A stretch of 64,000 nt of DNA from Acinetobacter nosocomialis (GTDB lineage: Bacteria > Pseudomonadota > Gammaproteobacteria > Pseudomonadales > Moraxellaceae). The notes under the pieces are model-generated. The model was not told the DNA's origin. It saw nothing but the letters and a program-made list of their open reading frames with translations, and did no database searches. The stretch covers positions 3,038,001 to 3,102,000 of the forward strand of contig CP107049.1 of assembly GCA_025736915.1 (NCBI GenBank), written 5' to 3'. Shown here one piece after another: positions 30,101-38,792 of the stretch. Numbering within the stretch: the first letter of the stretch is position 1; the number at the start of each line of letters is the position of its first letter. Position numbers and translations under genes: made by a program.

Positions 30101-33100
30101 GAAACCCTGAATATCACAGGTGGCCTGACAGCGTCTGGCTCGAACTCGAATGTGAAGACAGTCATCAGTGGCAATACCGTTGATATTCAACTTGCAGATG
30201 CTCCGGTGTTTGCAGGGAAGCTGACAGCGAACGGACTGGATGCAAATGGTGAGAAAGTTACCAATGTCGGTGAGGGTACAGCAGCAACCGATGCAGTAAA
30301 CAAAGGCCAGCTTGATGCATTAAGTACGTCAAGCAATAACAAAACCGATGCCTTGGGCAACAGCACAGCCAATAATCTGGGCGGTGGTGCAAGTTATGAC
30401 AGCACAACAGGTACAGTAAGTTCACCGACCTATACTGTGAATGGCAACAACGTCAATAACGTGGGCGATGCGATCACGGCATTAGACAAAGGCTGGACTT
30501 TACAAAGTAATGGTACCAATGCGGCTGCAGTAAAAGCTGGTGATACGGTAGACATTGGTACGGTTGCAGGTGAAAGCAACCTGAAAGTGACCAAGACCGG
30601 CAATACGATTCAGTATGGGTTAAATCGTGATCTGAATATTGACAGTGTAACGGCAGGTGACAGCAAGCTGGATACGAATGGTTTAACCATTGCAGGTGGA
30701 CCAAGTGTGACCAAGACTGGTATTGATGCTGCAGGTAACACCATCAGTAACGTAGCAGCAGGCACCAATGCTACCGATGCAGTAAACAAAGGCCAGCTTG
30801 ATGCGTTAAGCACATCAAGCAACAACAAGACTGATGCCTTGGGCAACAGCACAGCCAATAATCTGGGTGGTGGCGCAAGCTATGACAGCACTACAGGTGC
30901 AGTAAGCTCACCGACCTATGTCACCACTAAAACTGATGGTACAACAGTTAATGCCAACAATGTCGGTGATGCCTTAACTAACCTGAATAATGAAGTGGTT
31001 AAACCGATTACCTTTGCGGGTAACAGCGGCAGTGTTGACCGTAAATTGGGTGAAACCCTGAATATCACAGGTGGGCTGACAGCATCTGGCTCGAACTCGA
31101 ATGTGAAGACGGTCATCAGTGGCAATACCGTTGACATTCAACTTGCAGATGCACCTGTGTTTGCAGGGAAGCTGACAGCGAACGGACTGGATGCCAATGG
31201 TGAGAAAGTTACCAATGTCGGTGCGGGCACAGCAGCAACCGATGCAGTAAACAAAGGTCAGCTTGATGCGTTAAGCACATCAAGTAACAACAAGACTGAT
31301 GCCTTGGGTAACAGCACAGCCAACAATCTGGGTGGTGGCGCAAGCTATGACAGCACTACAGGTGCAGTAAGCTCACCGACCTATACTGTGAATGGCAACA
31401 ACGTCAATAACGTGGGCGATGCGATCACTGCATTAGACAAAGGCTGGACACTACAAAGTAATGGTACCAATGCAGCTGCAGTAAAAGCTGGTGATACGGT
31501 AGACATTGGTACGGTTGCAGGTGAAAGCAACCTGAAAGTGACCAAGACCGGCAATACGATTCAGTATGGGTTAAATCGTGATCTGAATATTGACAGTGTA
31601 ACGGCAGGTGACAGCAAGCTGGATACGAATGGTTTAACCATTGCAGGTGGACCAAGTGTGACCAAGACTGGTATTGATGCTGCAGGTAACACCATCAGTA
31701 ACGTAGCAGCAGGCACCAATGCTACCGATGCAGTAAACAAAGGCCAGCTTGATGCGTTAAGCACATCAAGCAACAACAAGACTGATGCCTTGGGCAACAG
31801 CACAGCCAATAATCTGGGTGGTGGCGCAAGCTATGACAGCACTACAGGTGCAGTAAGCTCACCGACCTATGTCACCACTAAAACTGATGGTACAACAGTT
31901 AATGCCAACAATGTCGGTGATGCCTTAACTAACCTGAATAATGAAGTGGTTAAACCGATTACCTTTGCGGGTAACAGCGGCAGTGTTGACCGTAAATTGG
32001 GTGAAACCCTGAATATCACAGGTGGCCTGACAGCGTCTGGCTCGAACTCGAATGTGAAGACAGTCATCAGTGGCAATACCGTTGATATTCAACTTGCAGA
32101 TGCTCCGGTGTTTGCAGGGAAGCTGACAGCGAACGGACTGGATGCAAATGGTGAGAAAGTTACCAATGTCGGTGAGGGTACAGCAGCAACCGATGCAGTA
32201 AACAAAGGCCAGCTTGATGCATTAAGTACGTCAAGCAATAACAAAACCGATGCCTTGGGCAACAGTACAGCCAATAATCTGGGCGGTGGTGCAAGTTATG
32301 ACAGCACAACAGGTACAGTAAGTTCACCGACCTATACTGTGAATGGCAACAACGTCAATAACGTGGGCGATGCGATCACGGCATTAGACAAAGGCTGGAC
32401 TTTACAAAGCAATGGTACCAATGCGGCTGCAGTAAAAGCTGGTGATACGGTAGACATTGGTACGGTTGCAGGTGAAAGCAACCTGAAAGTGACCAAGACC
32501 GGCAATACGATTCAGTATGGGTTAAATCGTGATCTGAATATTGACAGTGTAACGGCAGGTGACAGCAAGCTGGATACGAATGGTTTAACCATTGCAGGTG
32601 GACCAAGTGTGACCAAGACTGGTATTGATGCTGCAGGTAACACCATCAGTAACGTAGCAGCAGGCACCAATGCCACTGATGCAGTAAACAAAGGCCAGCT
32701 CGATGCGTTAAGTACGTCAAGCAACAACAAGACCGATGCCTTGGGCAACAGCACAGCCAATAATCTGGGCGGTGGCGCAAGCTATGACAGCACAACAGGT
32801 GCAGTAAGTTCACCGACCTATACTGTGAATGGCAACAACGTCAATAACGTGGGCGATGCGATCACTGCATTAGACAAAGGCTGGACACTACAAAGTAATG
32901 GTACCAATGCAGCTGCAGTAAAAGCTGGTGATACGGTAGACATTGGTACGGTTGCAGGTGAAACGAACCTGAAAGTGACCAAGACCGGCAATACGATTCA
33001 GTATGGCTTAAACCGTGATCTGAATATTGACAGTGTAACGGCAGGGGACAGCAAGCTGGATACGAATGGTTTAACCATCACTGGTGGACCAAGTGTGACC

Positions 33101-34660
33101 AAGACTGGTATTGATGCGGCTGGCAACACCATCAGTAACGTAGCAGCAGGCACCAATGCTACCGATGCAGTAAACAAAGGCCAGCTTGATCATGTAGATA
33201 ATCGTGTAACACAGGTTACAAATACAACTGCAAGTATCTTTGGTGGTGGTGCTAAAGCTAATACAGATGGTTCAATTTCTAACCCGACTTATAATGTTGC
33301 AGGTACAAGTGCAAACAATGTTGGTGATGCTTTAACAGCACTTGATAAAGCAGTTACTGATGCAGGTACGGCAGCGAATGCAGGCTGGACAGTTTCAGCC
33401 AATGGTGATGCTGCGACTGCTAAAAAGATCAAACCAAATGGTAAAGTGAATTTTACGGGTGATGATAACTTAACTGTTGCTCAAAGCAGCGAAACTGATA
33501 ATGAAGGTAATATCAAGGTCGCGCTGAACAAAAACTTGAAGGTTGATAGTGTTACGACTGGTAATACCGTTATCGATACGACTGGAGTAAAAGTTGGTGA
33601 TAACGTCCAGTTAGGATCAACAGGCTTAATCATTGCTGGCGGTCCGAGTATCACTACTTCTGGAATTAGTGCTGGTAATAAAACGATAAGTAATGTAGCC
33701 GCAGGTGTTTCTTCTACAGATGCGGTAAACAAAGGACAACTGGATAGCGCAATAAGTAGCATAAACAATAATGTTGGTGCTCTTGGTAATAGTGCTGTGC
33801 AGTACGATAAAAATAGTGATGGATCAGTTAACAAAGACTCTATTACTTTAGCTGGCGGTGCTAATGGTACAACCATTAAAAATGTAGCAAATGGTACTGT
33901 AGCAGAAGGTTCTAAAGATGCTGTTAATGGAGGTCAGTTATGGACTGTTCAACAACAGGTCAATAAAAATACGGGCGATATTTCGAATCTTCAGACTGAC
34001 ATCAGCAATATTAACAATGGTAAATCAGGTTTAGTTCAGCAAGCTGATAAAGATGCAGCGATTACTGTTGGTAAAGATACTGGTGGTACTCAGGTTAATG
34101 TTGCTGGAACAGCAGGTGAGCGTACTGTGACTGGTGTTAAAGCGGGAGCAGTTACAGAGTCTTCAAAAGATGCAGTAAATGGTTCTCAACTTAATACAAC
34201 AAATCAGGCACTTGTAAACTACTTAGGTGGTGGAGCAGGTTATGACAATATTACCCAAAGCTTCTCAAATCCAACATATAACGTAGGTGATCAGTCTTAC
34301 CACAATGTTGGTGATGCGATAGGTGCATTGAATCAAGCTGACCAAACATTAAATACCAAAATTGATAATGTAAGTAATAAGCTTGAACAAGCATTCTATG
34401 CAACAAACCAACGTATTGATGATGTTGAGAAAAGAGCGAATGCTGGTATTGCTGCTGCGATGGCTTTAGAAAATGCGCCATTTGTTGCGGGTAAATACAC
34501 CTATGCTGTTGGGGCTGCTTATCATGGTGGTGAAAATGCTGTCGGTGTGACCTTACGTAAAACTGCTGATAATGGACGTTGGTCACTGACTGGTGGTGTA
34601 GCTGCAGCTTCTCAAGGTGATCCAAGTGTTCGTATCGGTATTAGTGGTGTAATTGACTAA
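24182..34660 (+). CDS. Trimeric autotransporter adhesin 3 (TAA3), giant
   Basis: 3492 residues from the ATG at 24182 ([19 protein letters not shown]), preceded by GGGTGGG. It has an extended signal peptide with a Ser-rich insert; cleavage is expected after VWA (about residue 72). The YadA-like head is short (about 80-300). The stalk has four 152-residue coiled-coil modules (nt 25600-27430), then the ABBABABABABB array of TrpRing and [11 protein letters not shown] modules (27581-33190). FGG-type and YDD-type modules closely related to TAA2 follow ([21 protein letters not shown]). The anchor ([20 protein letters not shown]) is nearly the TAA1 anchor, making the protein a mosaic of its two neighbours. 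The size approaches that of the sticky AtaA fibre of Acinetobacter sp. Tol 5. The ligand is unknown. Confidence 0.95.
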   Translation: MNKIYKVVWNASIGTWTVVSELAKSKTRTGSVSSSSEITGSQNEIVSKEKKFKPKTLVLSIISCLAVSHVWADYTNSYGSIIDTSPTISNGIAIGANTGTPATANDSNGLAVGSRANASAADSTALGNYVNATGVNSTVVGGQASAAGAQSIALQNNSDADLVAEGLATGSSFTAVDSASSYSVAIGAMSQVVGSTAAMAIGKNAQVNSGANNATAIGNTATVDTNAVDGVAIGTNSLTSAANSVALGPRSTANVTNSVALGAGSTTTVQSGNSYITNVAASTTNGVVSVGSATNTRRIQNVADGAADSDAVTVAQLKDVNNRAVGNTTALGGGAAYNPATDVYTPPSYTITKTDGTTYTPVNTVSGALTNLNNEVVKPITFAGNTGSSANNLGTTLNITGGGSTAGTYSGNNLKTAVTGNTVNIQMADAPVFSGTVTAGNVTTGGSLNVNGASNLNGGANLNNQKITNLAAGTISSTSTDAVNGSQLNTTNQNVTTAQNTANTAVTNAAAAQNTANTAVTNAAAAQATADKGLNFSVNGGTADNVKLGETVNFANGTNTTAVYDPATNTYKYNVNDNIALTNAGSLTVGNSKVDNSGLTITGGPSVTTAGINAGNQKITNVAAGTISSTSTDAVNGSQLNTTNQNVTTAQNTANTAVTNAAAAQNTANTAVTNAAAAQATADKGLNFSVNGGTADNVKLGETVNFANGTNTTAVYDPATNTYKYNVNDNITLTNAGSLTVGNSKVDNSGLTITGGPSVTTAGINAGNQKITNVAAGTISSTSTDAVNGSQLNTTNQNVTTAQNTANTAVTNAAAAQNTANTAVTNAAAAQATADKGLNFSVNGGTADNVKLGETVNFADGTNTTAVYDPATNTYKYNVNDNIALTNAGSLTVGNTKVDNSGLTITGGPSVTTAGINAGNQKITNVTAGTISATSTDAVNGSQLNTTNQNVATAQNTANTAVTNAAAAQNTANTAVTNAAAAQATADKGLNFSANGGTADNVKLGETVNFADGTNTTAVYDPATNTYKYNVNDNIALTNAGSLTVGNTKVDNSGLTITGGPSVTTAGINAGNQKITNVAAGTNATDAVNVSQLDALSTSSNNKTDALGNSTANNLGGGASYDSTTGAVSSPTYVTTKTDGTTINANNVGDALTNLNNEVVKPITFAGNSGSVDRKLGETLNITGGLTASGSNSNVKTVISGNTVDIQLADAPVFAGKLTANGLDANGEKVTNVGEGTAATDAVNKGQLDALSTSSNNKTDALGNSTANNLGGGASYDSTTGAVSSPTYTVNGNNVNNVGDAITALDKGWTLQSNGTNAAAVKAGDTVDIGTVAGETNLKVTKTGNTIQYGLNRDLNIDSVTAGDSKLDTNGLTITGGPSVTKTGIDAAGNTISNVAAGTNATDAVNKGQLDALSTSSNNKTDALGNSTANNLGGGASYDSTTGAVSSPTYTVNGNNVNNVGDAITALDKGWTLQSNGTNAAAVKAGDTVDIGTVAGETNLKVTKTGNTIQYGLNRDLNIDSVTTGDSKLDTNGLTITGGPSVTKTGIDAAGNTISNVAAGTNATDAVNKGQLDALSTSSNNKTDALGNSTANNLGGGASYDSTTGAVSSPTYVTTKTDGTTVNANNVGDALTNLNNEVVKPITFAGNSGSVDRKLGETLNITGGLTASGSNSNVKTVISGNTVDIQLADAPVFAGKLTANGLDANGEKVTNVGAGTAATDAVNKGQLDALSTSSNNKTDALGNSTANNLGGGASYDSTTGAVSSPTYTVNGNNVNNVGDAITALDKGWTLQSNGTNAAAVKAGDTVDIGTVAGESNLKVTKTGNTIQYGLNRDLNIDSVTAGDSKLDTNGLTITGGPSVTKTGIDAAGNTISNVAAGTNATDAVNKGQLDALSTSSNNKTDALGNSTANNLGGGASYDSTTGAVSSPTYVTTKTDGTTINANNVGDALTNLNNEVVKPITFAGNSGSVDRKLGETLNITGGLTASGSNSNVKTVISGNTVDIQLADAPVFAGKLTANGLDANGEKVTNVGEGTAATDAVNKGQLDALSTSSNNKTDALGNSTANNLGGGASYDSTTGTVSSPTYTVNGNNVNNVGDAITALDKGWTLQSNGTNAAAVKAGDTVDIGTVAGESNLKVTKTGNTIQYGLNRDLNIDSVTAGDSKLDTNGLTIAGGPSVTKTGIDAAGNTISNVAAGTNATDAVNKGQLDALSTSSNNKTDALGNSTANNLGGGASYDSTTGAVSSPTYVTTKTDGTTVNANNVGDALTNLNNEVVKPITFAGNSGSVDRKLGETLNITGGLTASGSNSNVKTVISGNTVDIQLADAPVFAGKLTANGLDANGEKVTNVGAGTAATDAVNKGQLDALSTSSNNKTDALGNSTANNLGGGASYDSTTGAVSSPTYTVNGNNVNNVGDAITALDKGWTLQSNGTNAAAVKAGDTVDIGTVAGESNLKVTKTGNTIQYGLNRDLNIDSVTAGDSKLDTNGLTIAGGPSVTKTGIDAAGNTISNVAAGTNATDAVNKGQLDALSTSSNNKTDALGNSTANNLGGGASYDSTTGAVSSPTYVTTKTDGTTVNANNVGDALTNLNNEVVKPITFAGNSGSVDRKLGETLNITGGLTASGSNSNVKTVISGNTVDIQLADAPVFAGKLTANGLDANGEKVTNVGEGTAATDAVNKGQLDALSTSSNNKTDALGNSTANNLGGGASYDSTTGTVSSPTYTVNGNNVNNVGDAITALDKGWTLQSNGTNAAAVKAGDTVDIGTVAGESNLKVTKTGNTIQYGLNRDLNIDSVTAGDSKLDTNGLTIAGGPSVTKTGIDAAGNTISNVAAGTNATDAVNKGQLDALSTSSNNKTDALGNSTANNLGGGASYDSTTGAVSSPTYTVNGNNVNNVGDAITALDKGWTLQSNGTNAAAVKAGDTVDIGTVAGETNLKVTKTGNTIQYGLNRDLNIDSVTAGDSKLDTNGLTITGGPSVTKTGIDAAGNTISNVAAGTNATDAVNKGQLDHVDNRVTQVTNTTASIFGGGAKANTDGSISNPTYNVAGTSANNVGDALTALDKAVTDAGTAANAGWTVSANGDAATAKKIKPNGKVNFTGDDNLTVAQSSETDNEGNIKVALNKNLKVDSVTTGNTVIDTTGVKVGDNVQLGSTGLIIAGGPSITTSGISAGNKTISNVAAGVSSTDAVNKGQLDSAISSINNNVGALGNSAVQYDKNSDGSVNKDSITLAGGANGTTIKNVANGTVAEGSKDAVNGGQLWTVQQQVNKNTGDISNLQTDISNINNGKSGLVQQADKDAAITVGKDTGGTQVNVAGTAGERTVTGVKAGAVTESSKDAVNGSQLNTTNQALVNYLGGGAGYDNITQSFSNPTYNVGDQSYHNVGDAIGALNQADQTLNTKIDNVSNKLEQAFYATNQRIDDVEKRANAGIAAAMALENAPFVAGKYTYAVGAAYHGGENAVGVTLRKTADNGRWSLTGGVAAASQGDPSVRIGISGVID
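25600..27430 (+). repeat. Four 456-bp tandem repeats in TAA3
   Basis: The motif AGATGCAGT(A/G)AATGG recurs at 25621, 26077, 26533 and 26989, an exact 456-bp (152-codon) period. The unit has two [14 protein letters not shown] coiled-coil blocks where most TAA2 units have one, explaining 456 versus 414 bp. Copies are nearly identical in DNA. Confidence 0.85.
27581..33190 (+). repeat. Higher-order two-module array in TAA3 (ABBABABABABB)
   Basis: Module A is 465 bp and begins VTTKTDGTT. Module B is 486 bp and begins [17 protein letters not shown]. Starts: A 27581, B 28046, B 28532, A 29018, B 29483, A 29969, B 30434, A 30920, B 31385, A 31871, B 32336, B 32822. The AB pair gives a 951-bp period. 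Both modules end in the same [21 protein letters not shown] linker, and the DNA is nearly identical between copies. Confidence 0.9.
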
Positions 34661-34671
34661 TTTCGCTAGGC

Positions 34672-34692
34672 GAGGAAGGCAAGGCCTTCCTC
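34672..34692 (+). promoter_or_regulatory. Hairpin in the TAA3-tpgA3 junction
   Basis: A 9-bp perfect stem GAGGAAGGC/GCCTTCCTC (34672-34680 with 34684-34692) with an AAG loop, 11 bp after the TAA3 stop and 24 bp before tpgA3. Its sequence differs from the TAA1 and TAA2 hairpins while position and structure agree. Confidence 0.55.
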
Positions 34693-34716
34693 ATTCTCCA
34701 TTTCGAGAGTAAAAAT

Positions 34717-35499
34717 ATGAAAAATACAGTTAAAGCGTTATTTATTGCTGTTCTTTCTGGCCTAGCAATGGTTAGTTATGCACAAGAAGAAGCAGTATCT
34801 CAAAAAAATGTCACTTTTCCTAAAGTATCTGATAGCTATCTTAAGCAAGTTAAGCGTTATGAGTATGATGACGTTGCGCGCTTGGATTTAGGGCTAAATA
34901 AAGACCAAATTCGAGCTTTACTAGGTAATCCACAATTTAGTGAAGGATTATTTGCAGTAAAAGTCTGGAACTATGTATTAGATATACGTGTCCCAAATAG
35001 TAATCAATATCAACGTTGTCAGTTACGCATTGATTTTAATAAACAATATTTGGCTGAACGTTTATCTTGGAAAGGTGAGGCATGTGAAGGGTTGATGGCC
35101 TGGGGTGAAAATAACCAGCCTTCTACAAATAGTACTGCGGTTAATGGACGTACAGCGAGTGTTTTATTTGCTTTTGATCGATCTGATGCTATTTCAATAC
35201 AGCAAGGTTTAAACAATATAGACAATGTTGTCGATCAAATTAAGCAAATCCCATCAACAACACCTATTATTGTGTCTGGATTCGCAGATCCATTAGGTAA
35301 GTTTAGTTATAACCAAGAGTTATCATCTAAACGAGCGAATACGGTTGCTAAACTACTTGTAAACCAAGGTGTAGATCCGAATCGTATTCAAATACATGCG
35401 AATAGCCAGACTGATTTATATCAGCAATGTTCAGGTGGTCACAATTCTCAACTTATTCAATGTTTAGCACCGAATAGACGTGTTAATATAAGTTGGTAA
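34717..35499 (+). CDS. tpgA: TpgA3, OmpA-family peptidoglycan-associated partner of TAA3
   Basis: 260 residues. ATG 34717 has GAGAG 7 nt upstream. A signal peptide ends near SYA-QE. The SmpA/BamE-like domain ([27 protein letters not shown]) and the OmpA-type domain follow. In the latter the usual TD motif reads AD ([16 protein letters not shown]), while the RA of the RANTVAKLL helix and the C-terminal NRRVNI are kept. The Asp that contacts diaminopimelate in OmpA-family proteins is therefore still present, so peptidoglycan binding is probably retained. It is expected to work with TAA3 in the periplasm. Confidence 0.9.
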   Translation: MKNTVKALFIAVLSGLAMVSYAQEEAVSQKNVTFPKVSDSYLKQVKRYEYDDVARLDLGLNKDQIRALLGNPQFSEGLFAVKVWNYVLDIRVPNSNQYQRCQLRIDFNKQYLAERLSWKGEACEGLMAWGENNQPSTNSTAVNGRTASVLFAFDRSDAISIQQGLNNIDNVVDQIKQIPSTTPIIVSGFADPLGKFSYNQELSSKRANTVAKLLVNQGVDPNRIQIHANSQTDLYQQCSGGHNSQLIQCLAPNRRVNISW

Positions 35500-35515
35500 C
35501 AGCCTGTCACGTAAG

Positions 35516-35544
35516 AGTAACCATCCATAAGGTGGTTACTTTTT
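35516..35544. terminator. Terminator shared by tpgA3 and fau
   Basis: A stem of ten pairs with a one-base bulge (AGTAACCATCC against GGTGGTTACT, 35516-35540) followed by TTTT. It is homologous to the terminator after tpgA1 and lies between convergent genes. Confidence 0.8.
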
Positions 35545-35605
35545 CGTTTTAAGGGACTAAAAAGTAAAAAGATATATTTAAGGTTCTATAAATTTTCTAT
35601 AAAAA

Positions 35606-36190
35606 TCATCTTTTAAAATAATAAAAGTGCTGTGGCGTGAGCAAACCATCTAAGGGTTGATCCCAGCTTTGACGTACTAATGTGTGTTCAATAAATTGAA
35701 ATTGATGAGCCAGCCCTAAACGGTAAGGTTTATGCTTAGCACTTGCCAATGTACGATCATAATAACCACCACCCATGCCAATACGTGTCCCGTAGTGATC
35801 ACAGGCTAAAAGAGGCATAAGCAGTAAATCAAGCTGTGATACATGTTTTCCTCGCGTTGCCATAGGCTCTTTCATACCTAAGGGATGATGAGAAAAACGC
35901 CAGTTTAAATATTGGTTTTTATTGATCTTTACCCATACTAAACGTTGGTTCATTGAACAAATCATTGGTAAATAAACGTGCTTGTTCTTTTTAAAGCAGA
36001 GTTTGATAATAAGATCGGTATGAATTTCACCGAAAGCATGGAGATATAAGCCAATTTTTTTTGAAGAGTGAAAAATAGGAAGAGTATTCAGGAAATGTAA
36101 TACGCTAAGCTCAGCCTGTTTTTGCTCAAACGAGGTTAAAGAACGTCTTTTAGATCTTAAATTTTTTCTAATAAAACTTAGTTCATTCAT
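35606..36190 (-). CDS. fau: 5-formyltetrahydrofolate cyclo-ligase
   Basis: 194 residues from the ATG at 36190; a TTG five codons earlier is less likely. The enzyme uses ATP to convert 5-formyl-THF to 5,10-methenyl-THF, recycling folate. Family signatures are the basic N-terminal RKNLRSKRRSL, a PLLACDHYGTRIGMGGGYYD phosphate-binding region and a C-terminal WDQPLDGLLTP. In many gammaproteobacteria fau lies directly after zapA and ssrS (6S RNA). Here that order is kept, but about 1.3 kb with small plus-strand genes separates fau from ssrS. Confidence 0.88.
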   Translation of the reverse strand: MNELSFIRKNLRSKRRSLTSFEQKQAELSVLHFLNTLPIFHSSKKIGLYLHAFGEIHTDLIIKLCFKKNKHVYLPMICSMNQRLVWVKINKNQYLNWRFSHHPLGMKEPMATRGKHVSQLDLLLMPLLACDHYGTRIGMGGGYYDRTLASAKHKPYRLGLAHQFQFIEHTLVRQSWDQPLDGLLTPQHFYYFKR

Positions 36191-36428
36191 GGATAAATCT
36201 AACAAAGATTTGAGATCAGTCGTGCAAAATTATACCTATTTTTCTATAGTTTCACCGAAATTTAACTACTATAAAAAACAATCTAGTTTAATCGATAAAA
36301 TAAAAATTACTTTCCTCTAGAAAAAGACATCCCCATAAGATTTTTTAGCTTTTTTACGTATTTACAGTATTTATTTACATTTAATCAGGATAAGTATATT
36401 TAAAGATGAATATGAAAATGTGAAGTCT

Positions 36429-36770
36429 ATGAAGCTAAAAATTTTAACAGTGATCGTATGCACGGCTTTGCTGAGTGCATGCACGAAACAGGCAGAATCT
36501 GAAGCTCCTCAAGTTGACTATAATGCTCAATTTGAAGAGTCTGACCGAAAAATTGGTGAGTTTTTAGATCAATTAGATAATCCCAAAACACCTCAAGAAG
36601 TTAAGGTTAAAGTTTTATGTCATGACTATCCTGATGTGTATAAAAAACAATATATGCCGGCATTAATAAAAATTTCACCAAAGCCGTATACTGAAGAAAA
36701 ATTACTCTCAGATTTGAAAAGTGCAACGGATTACTATAAAGGAACTTTAGGAATAAAATGTGATAATTAA
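36429..36770 (+). CDS. Small lipoprotein of unknown function
   Basis: 113 residues from the ATG at 36429; a GTG three codons upstream is possible. The N-terminus MKLKILTVIVCTALLSAC has a clear lipobox LSAC, so lipid modification is expected. The mature part is acidic and charged, with two further Cys (VLCHDYP and the terminal GIKCDN) that could form a disulfide. I do not recognise a family. It lies on the strand opposite to fau, ssrS and zapA in a region usually occupied by transcript leading into fau. Confidence 0.7.
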   Translation: MKLKILTVIVCTALLSACTKQAESEAPQVDYNAQFEESDRKIGEFLDQLDNPKTPQEVKVKVLCHDYPDVYKKQYMPALIKISPKPYTEEKLLSDLKSATDYYKGTLGIKCDN

Positions 36771-36877
36771 AAATCTGTTGTTTATCACACAAAAAATAAT
36801 AAGTGTGAATTGATTGGCATTATTTAGTTGTGCTAAATTTATTCCTGCTAATTATTTAAATTTTCATTGGATTTGAA

Positions 36878-36991
36878 ATGCAAATCTTAAAATTTTTGCA
36901 GAGTTTTAATACGGTTGGCACCTACTTAACGCTTGCTTCTATCTTGTTAGTGGTCATGATGGTTTACTTTTATGTCATCAATCCCACCTGA
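36878..36991 (+). CDS. Possible 37-residue single-pass membrane small protein
   Basis: ATG 36878 opens a 37-codon frame to TGA 36989-36991. The product has a short amphipathic start (MQILKFLQSFNTVG) and one continuous hydrophobic segment (about residues 15-33: TYLTLASILLVVMMVYFYV), ending in INPT. A weak GGAT lies upstream. Small single-TM proteins are common but short frames also occur by chance, so this rests on the clean hydrophobic profile and its place between two exported small proteins. Confidence 0.4.
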   Translation: MQILKFLQSFNTVGTYLTLASILLVVMMVYFYVINPT

Positions 36992-37067
36992 ACATTTTGA
37001 AAGAAAAATCTTTTTTATCTATTCGTTTTATTAAATGGAAATTTAATAATAAATATAGGCTAGGGAT

Positions 37068-37388
37068 ATGAAATTTAAAATATTATTGCTAAGTTTGATT
37101 GCCACGGGTTGCTACGCTACTGAAAACACAAATGATCCCGATATTTGTAATGTCGTAAAAAAAGTTGCTTATAACGTGATGGAAGCACGACAACAGAAAG
37201 TACCTTCACAAGATTTACAACAAATTGCTGATGGGCTTACAGATGAAAAGGCAAAGCAGCTTTATCAAGACTTAATTAACTCAGCTTATGCTGCCAAAGT
37301 ATTTAAAACAAGTTTCTTTAAGCGTAAAGCCATCGAAGATTTTCAGACAGGGTGGTACCAAGAATGCTTAAATAGAAACGAAAAATAA
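37068..37388 (+). CDS. Small exported protein of unknown function
   Basis: 106 residues. TAGGGAT precedes ATG 37068. The N-terminus MKFKILLLSLIATGCYATEN is a signal peptide, with Cys at 15 in an ATGC context that could be a lipobox or a normal signal peptidase I site (CYA-TEN). The mature part is helical and charged, with Cys at DICNVV and YQECLN that could pair. No family is recognised. It is separated from the 36429 lipoprotein by about 300 bp and resembles it in size and cysteine arrangement, but I see no clear homology. Confidence 0.65.
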   Translation: MKFKILLLSLIATGCYATENTNDPDICNVVKKVAYNVMEARQQKVPSQDLQQIADGLTDEKAKQLYQDLINSAYAAKVFKTSFFKRKAIEDFQTGWYQECLNRNEK

Positions 37389-37509
37389 TATGCGTTTAAT
37401 TTTTTAAGTTTAGCTAATTAATTGTAAGAAATAAAAGGAATAGACTGACGGTTCTGTCTAGAGTGCTTAATTTAAATAAAAAATATATTTCTAATCATTT
37501 AATAAAAAT

Positions 37510-37692
37510 CAATGCTCCGAAGATGCCGCTGCATGTGTCGTTACCCTGAACCCGACGAGTTCAAGGTGGACGCGACGTATACTTGCTGGGTTTCCTACTC
37601 GAAGGTAGGCATACACTCTAAATATACAGAACGCAATCCATAAGTTTAAGTATCGGCAGGGGAATAGACCCGCTGGCGAACATCCCAGAGAT
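37510..37692 (-). ncRNA. ssrS: 6S RNA
   Basis: On the minus strand the 5' part contains CTCTGGGATGTTCGCCAGCG and CCCCTGCCGATA, and the 3' part contains ACGACACATGCAGCGGCATC and CGGAG. These match the 5' and 3' arms of enterobacterial 6S RNA in order and spacing, with the long central bubble between them. The length is about 183 nt. 6S RNA mimics an open promoter and sequesters housekeeping RNA polymerase in stationary phase. The location downstream of zapA is the classical one. The 3' end is approximate. Confidence 0.92.
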
Positions 37693-37698
37693 AGCTTA

Positions 37699-37726
37699 AG
37701 TATAACCTATCTTATTCAGTTGGCAA
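37699..37726 (-). promoter_or_regulatory. Sigma-70 promoter of ssrS
   Basis: Minus-strand TTGCCA (37726-37721), 16-bp spacer, TATACT (37704-37699), predicting a start at about 37692, which coincides with the 5' end expected from the 6S RNA alignment. Confidence 0.75.
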
Positions 37727-37831
37727 TCGTCTGAGTTTATTGAACTGTAAAGTTAGTCTTCATTTGATGAAGCTTTGTACACTAAAAGTACATATAACAA
37801 TCATGAGGTACATAAGAGACCCTCAATACAA

Positions 37832-37869
37832 AAATGCCTTGCACTATCAATGAATAGAGCAAGGCATTT
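37832..37869 (-). terminator. Intrinsic terminator of zapA
   Basis: An 11-bp perfect stem AAATGCCTTGC/GCAAGGCATTT (37832-37842 with 37859-37869), with a T-run on the minus strand just after the zapA stop. It separates zapA from ssrS transcription. Confidence 0.85.
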
Positions 37870-37886
37870 TTATTATCTGAAGTTGA

Positions 37887-38171
37887 TTAAACAGTTTGTT
37901 CAACATCTTCCAAAATAGCCTGTAATAGGCGTTCACAATGTGAATATTCTTGCAAAGATTTATTAAGGCTTAACACTTCTTGGGTAAGCTGTAGAGCAAC
38001 CATAATGACAAGTTTATTATGCTCAACGCGAGGGGCACTACGGCGCATATCGTTGAATTTCTCATTAAGAAGTTCAGCTGCACGTTCAAGCTCATCTTTT
38101 TTATCTGATGTCGTTGCAAGCCTAAATGTTTGCTCAATCAGACGAAGCTCTACCATGACTTGTTCACTCAT
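37887..38171 (-). CDS. zapA: Cell division protein ZapA
   Basis: 94 residues, within the 90-110 range of the family. ZapA forms tetramers that crosslink FtsZ filaments at the Z-ring. The N-terminal globular part (VELRLIEQTFRLATT) precedes a long helix with HNKLVIMVALQLTQEVL, the usual ZapA signature, and a short coiled-coil tail. Its ATG overlaps the stop of the upstream coiled-coil gene in an ATGA, implying translational coupling. Position next to 6S RNA supports the call. Confidence 0.9.
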   Translation of the reverse strand: MSEQVMVELRLIEQTFRLATTSDKKDELERAAELLNEKFNDMRRSAPRVEHNKLVIMVALQLTQEVLSLNKSLQEYSHCERLLQAILEDVEQTV

Positions 38172-38728
38172 GATTGTGTCTCCTCACTAGCTTCAGCATT
38201 TGGGTGAGCAAGTTGCTGAATTTCTTGCGCATTTTGATCTTGAGCTGTACCTAAAATTGCTAAACGTTGAATAATTGCTTCAACTTTTGCTTTGGCAAGT
38301 TCATTTTTTTGTAACAAACGGTCACGGTCTTGCTGCAAATCATGTAACTCTTGTTGAGTTTGACGTTGGTGTGACTGAAGTTTTTCTTTAGTGACGCGTA
38401 ACTCATTACGCTCAGCCAAAATTTCTTGAAAACGATTTTTTAAATCGGTCGTACTTTTTTCTAGGCGGCTGTAACGCTCTGCAAGTGTGTTAGCATCTTG
38501 ATTCAATTGTTGAAATTGACCTTGTAACTGAGTGAGTTGTTCAGTTAATGTCTCAATTTCCTCTTGTTTTTTAGTGATGATGCTATTTTTTTGCACAACT
38601 TGTGCGTGATGCTCTGTTTCAGCTAGTTGTTTAGCTTCCGAGAGAGCAGAATTTTCACTCTCTAGATGATGTAAGCGTGTTTTTAAAACGCCAATATGCG
38701 CTTGTAGCCGCTGTAATTGTTCTAACAT
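38168..38728 (-). CDS. Coiled-coil protein cotranscribed with zapA
   Basis: 186 residues from the ATG at 38728; a TTG nine codons earlier is unlikely. Almost the entire sequence from residue 2 to 160 is predicted coiled coil (leucine- and glutamine-rich heptads such as LEQLQRLQAHIGVLKTRL), with a disordered acidic tail. It has no signal peptide. In pseudomonads a much shorter coiled-coil protein precedes zapA; this is a longer counterpart. The 4-bp overlap with zapA and shared direction suggest a role in division, similar in spirit to ZapB, but that is inference. Confidence 0.7.
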   Translation of the reverse strand: MLEQLQRLQAHIGVLKTRLHHLESENSALSEAKQLAETEHHAQVVQKNSIITKKQEEIETLTEQLTQLQGQFQQLNQDANTLAERYSRLEKSTTDLKNRFQEILAERNELRVTKEKLQSHQRQTQQELHDLQQDRDRLLQKNELAKAKVEAIIQRLAILGTAQDQNAQEIQQLAHPNAEASEETQS

Positions 38729-38792
38729 AACGAGGTCGCACAGAATTGCAATCAAAGGTAATATATACGAAGTATAGAGATTGGATAAACGA

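Noticed and set aside
27043..32760. Antisense ORFs repeated every 951 bp in TAA3
   Set aside because: Shadow frames of modules A and B; their periodicity is that of the sense repeats.
25600..33190. Regular repeats as a possible CRISPR array
   Set aside because: Units are 456-951 bp, contiguous, in frame and coding; no short repeats with unique spacers.
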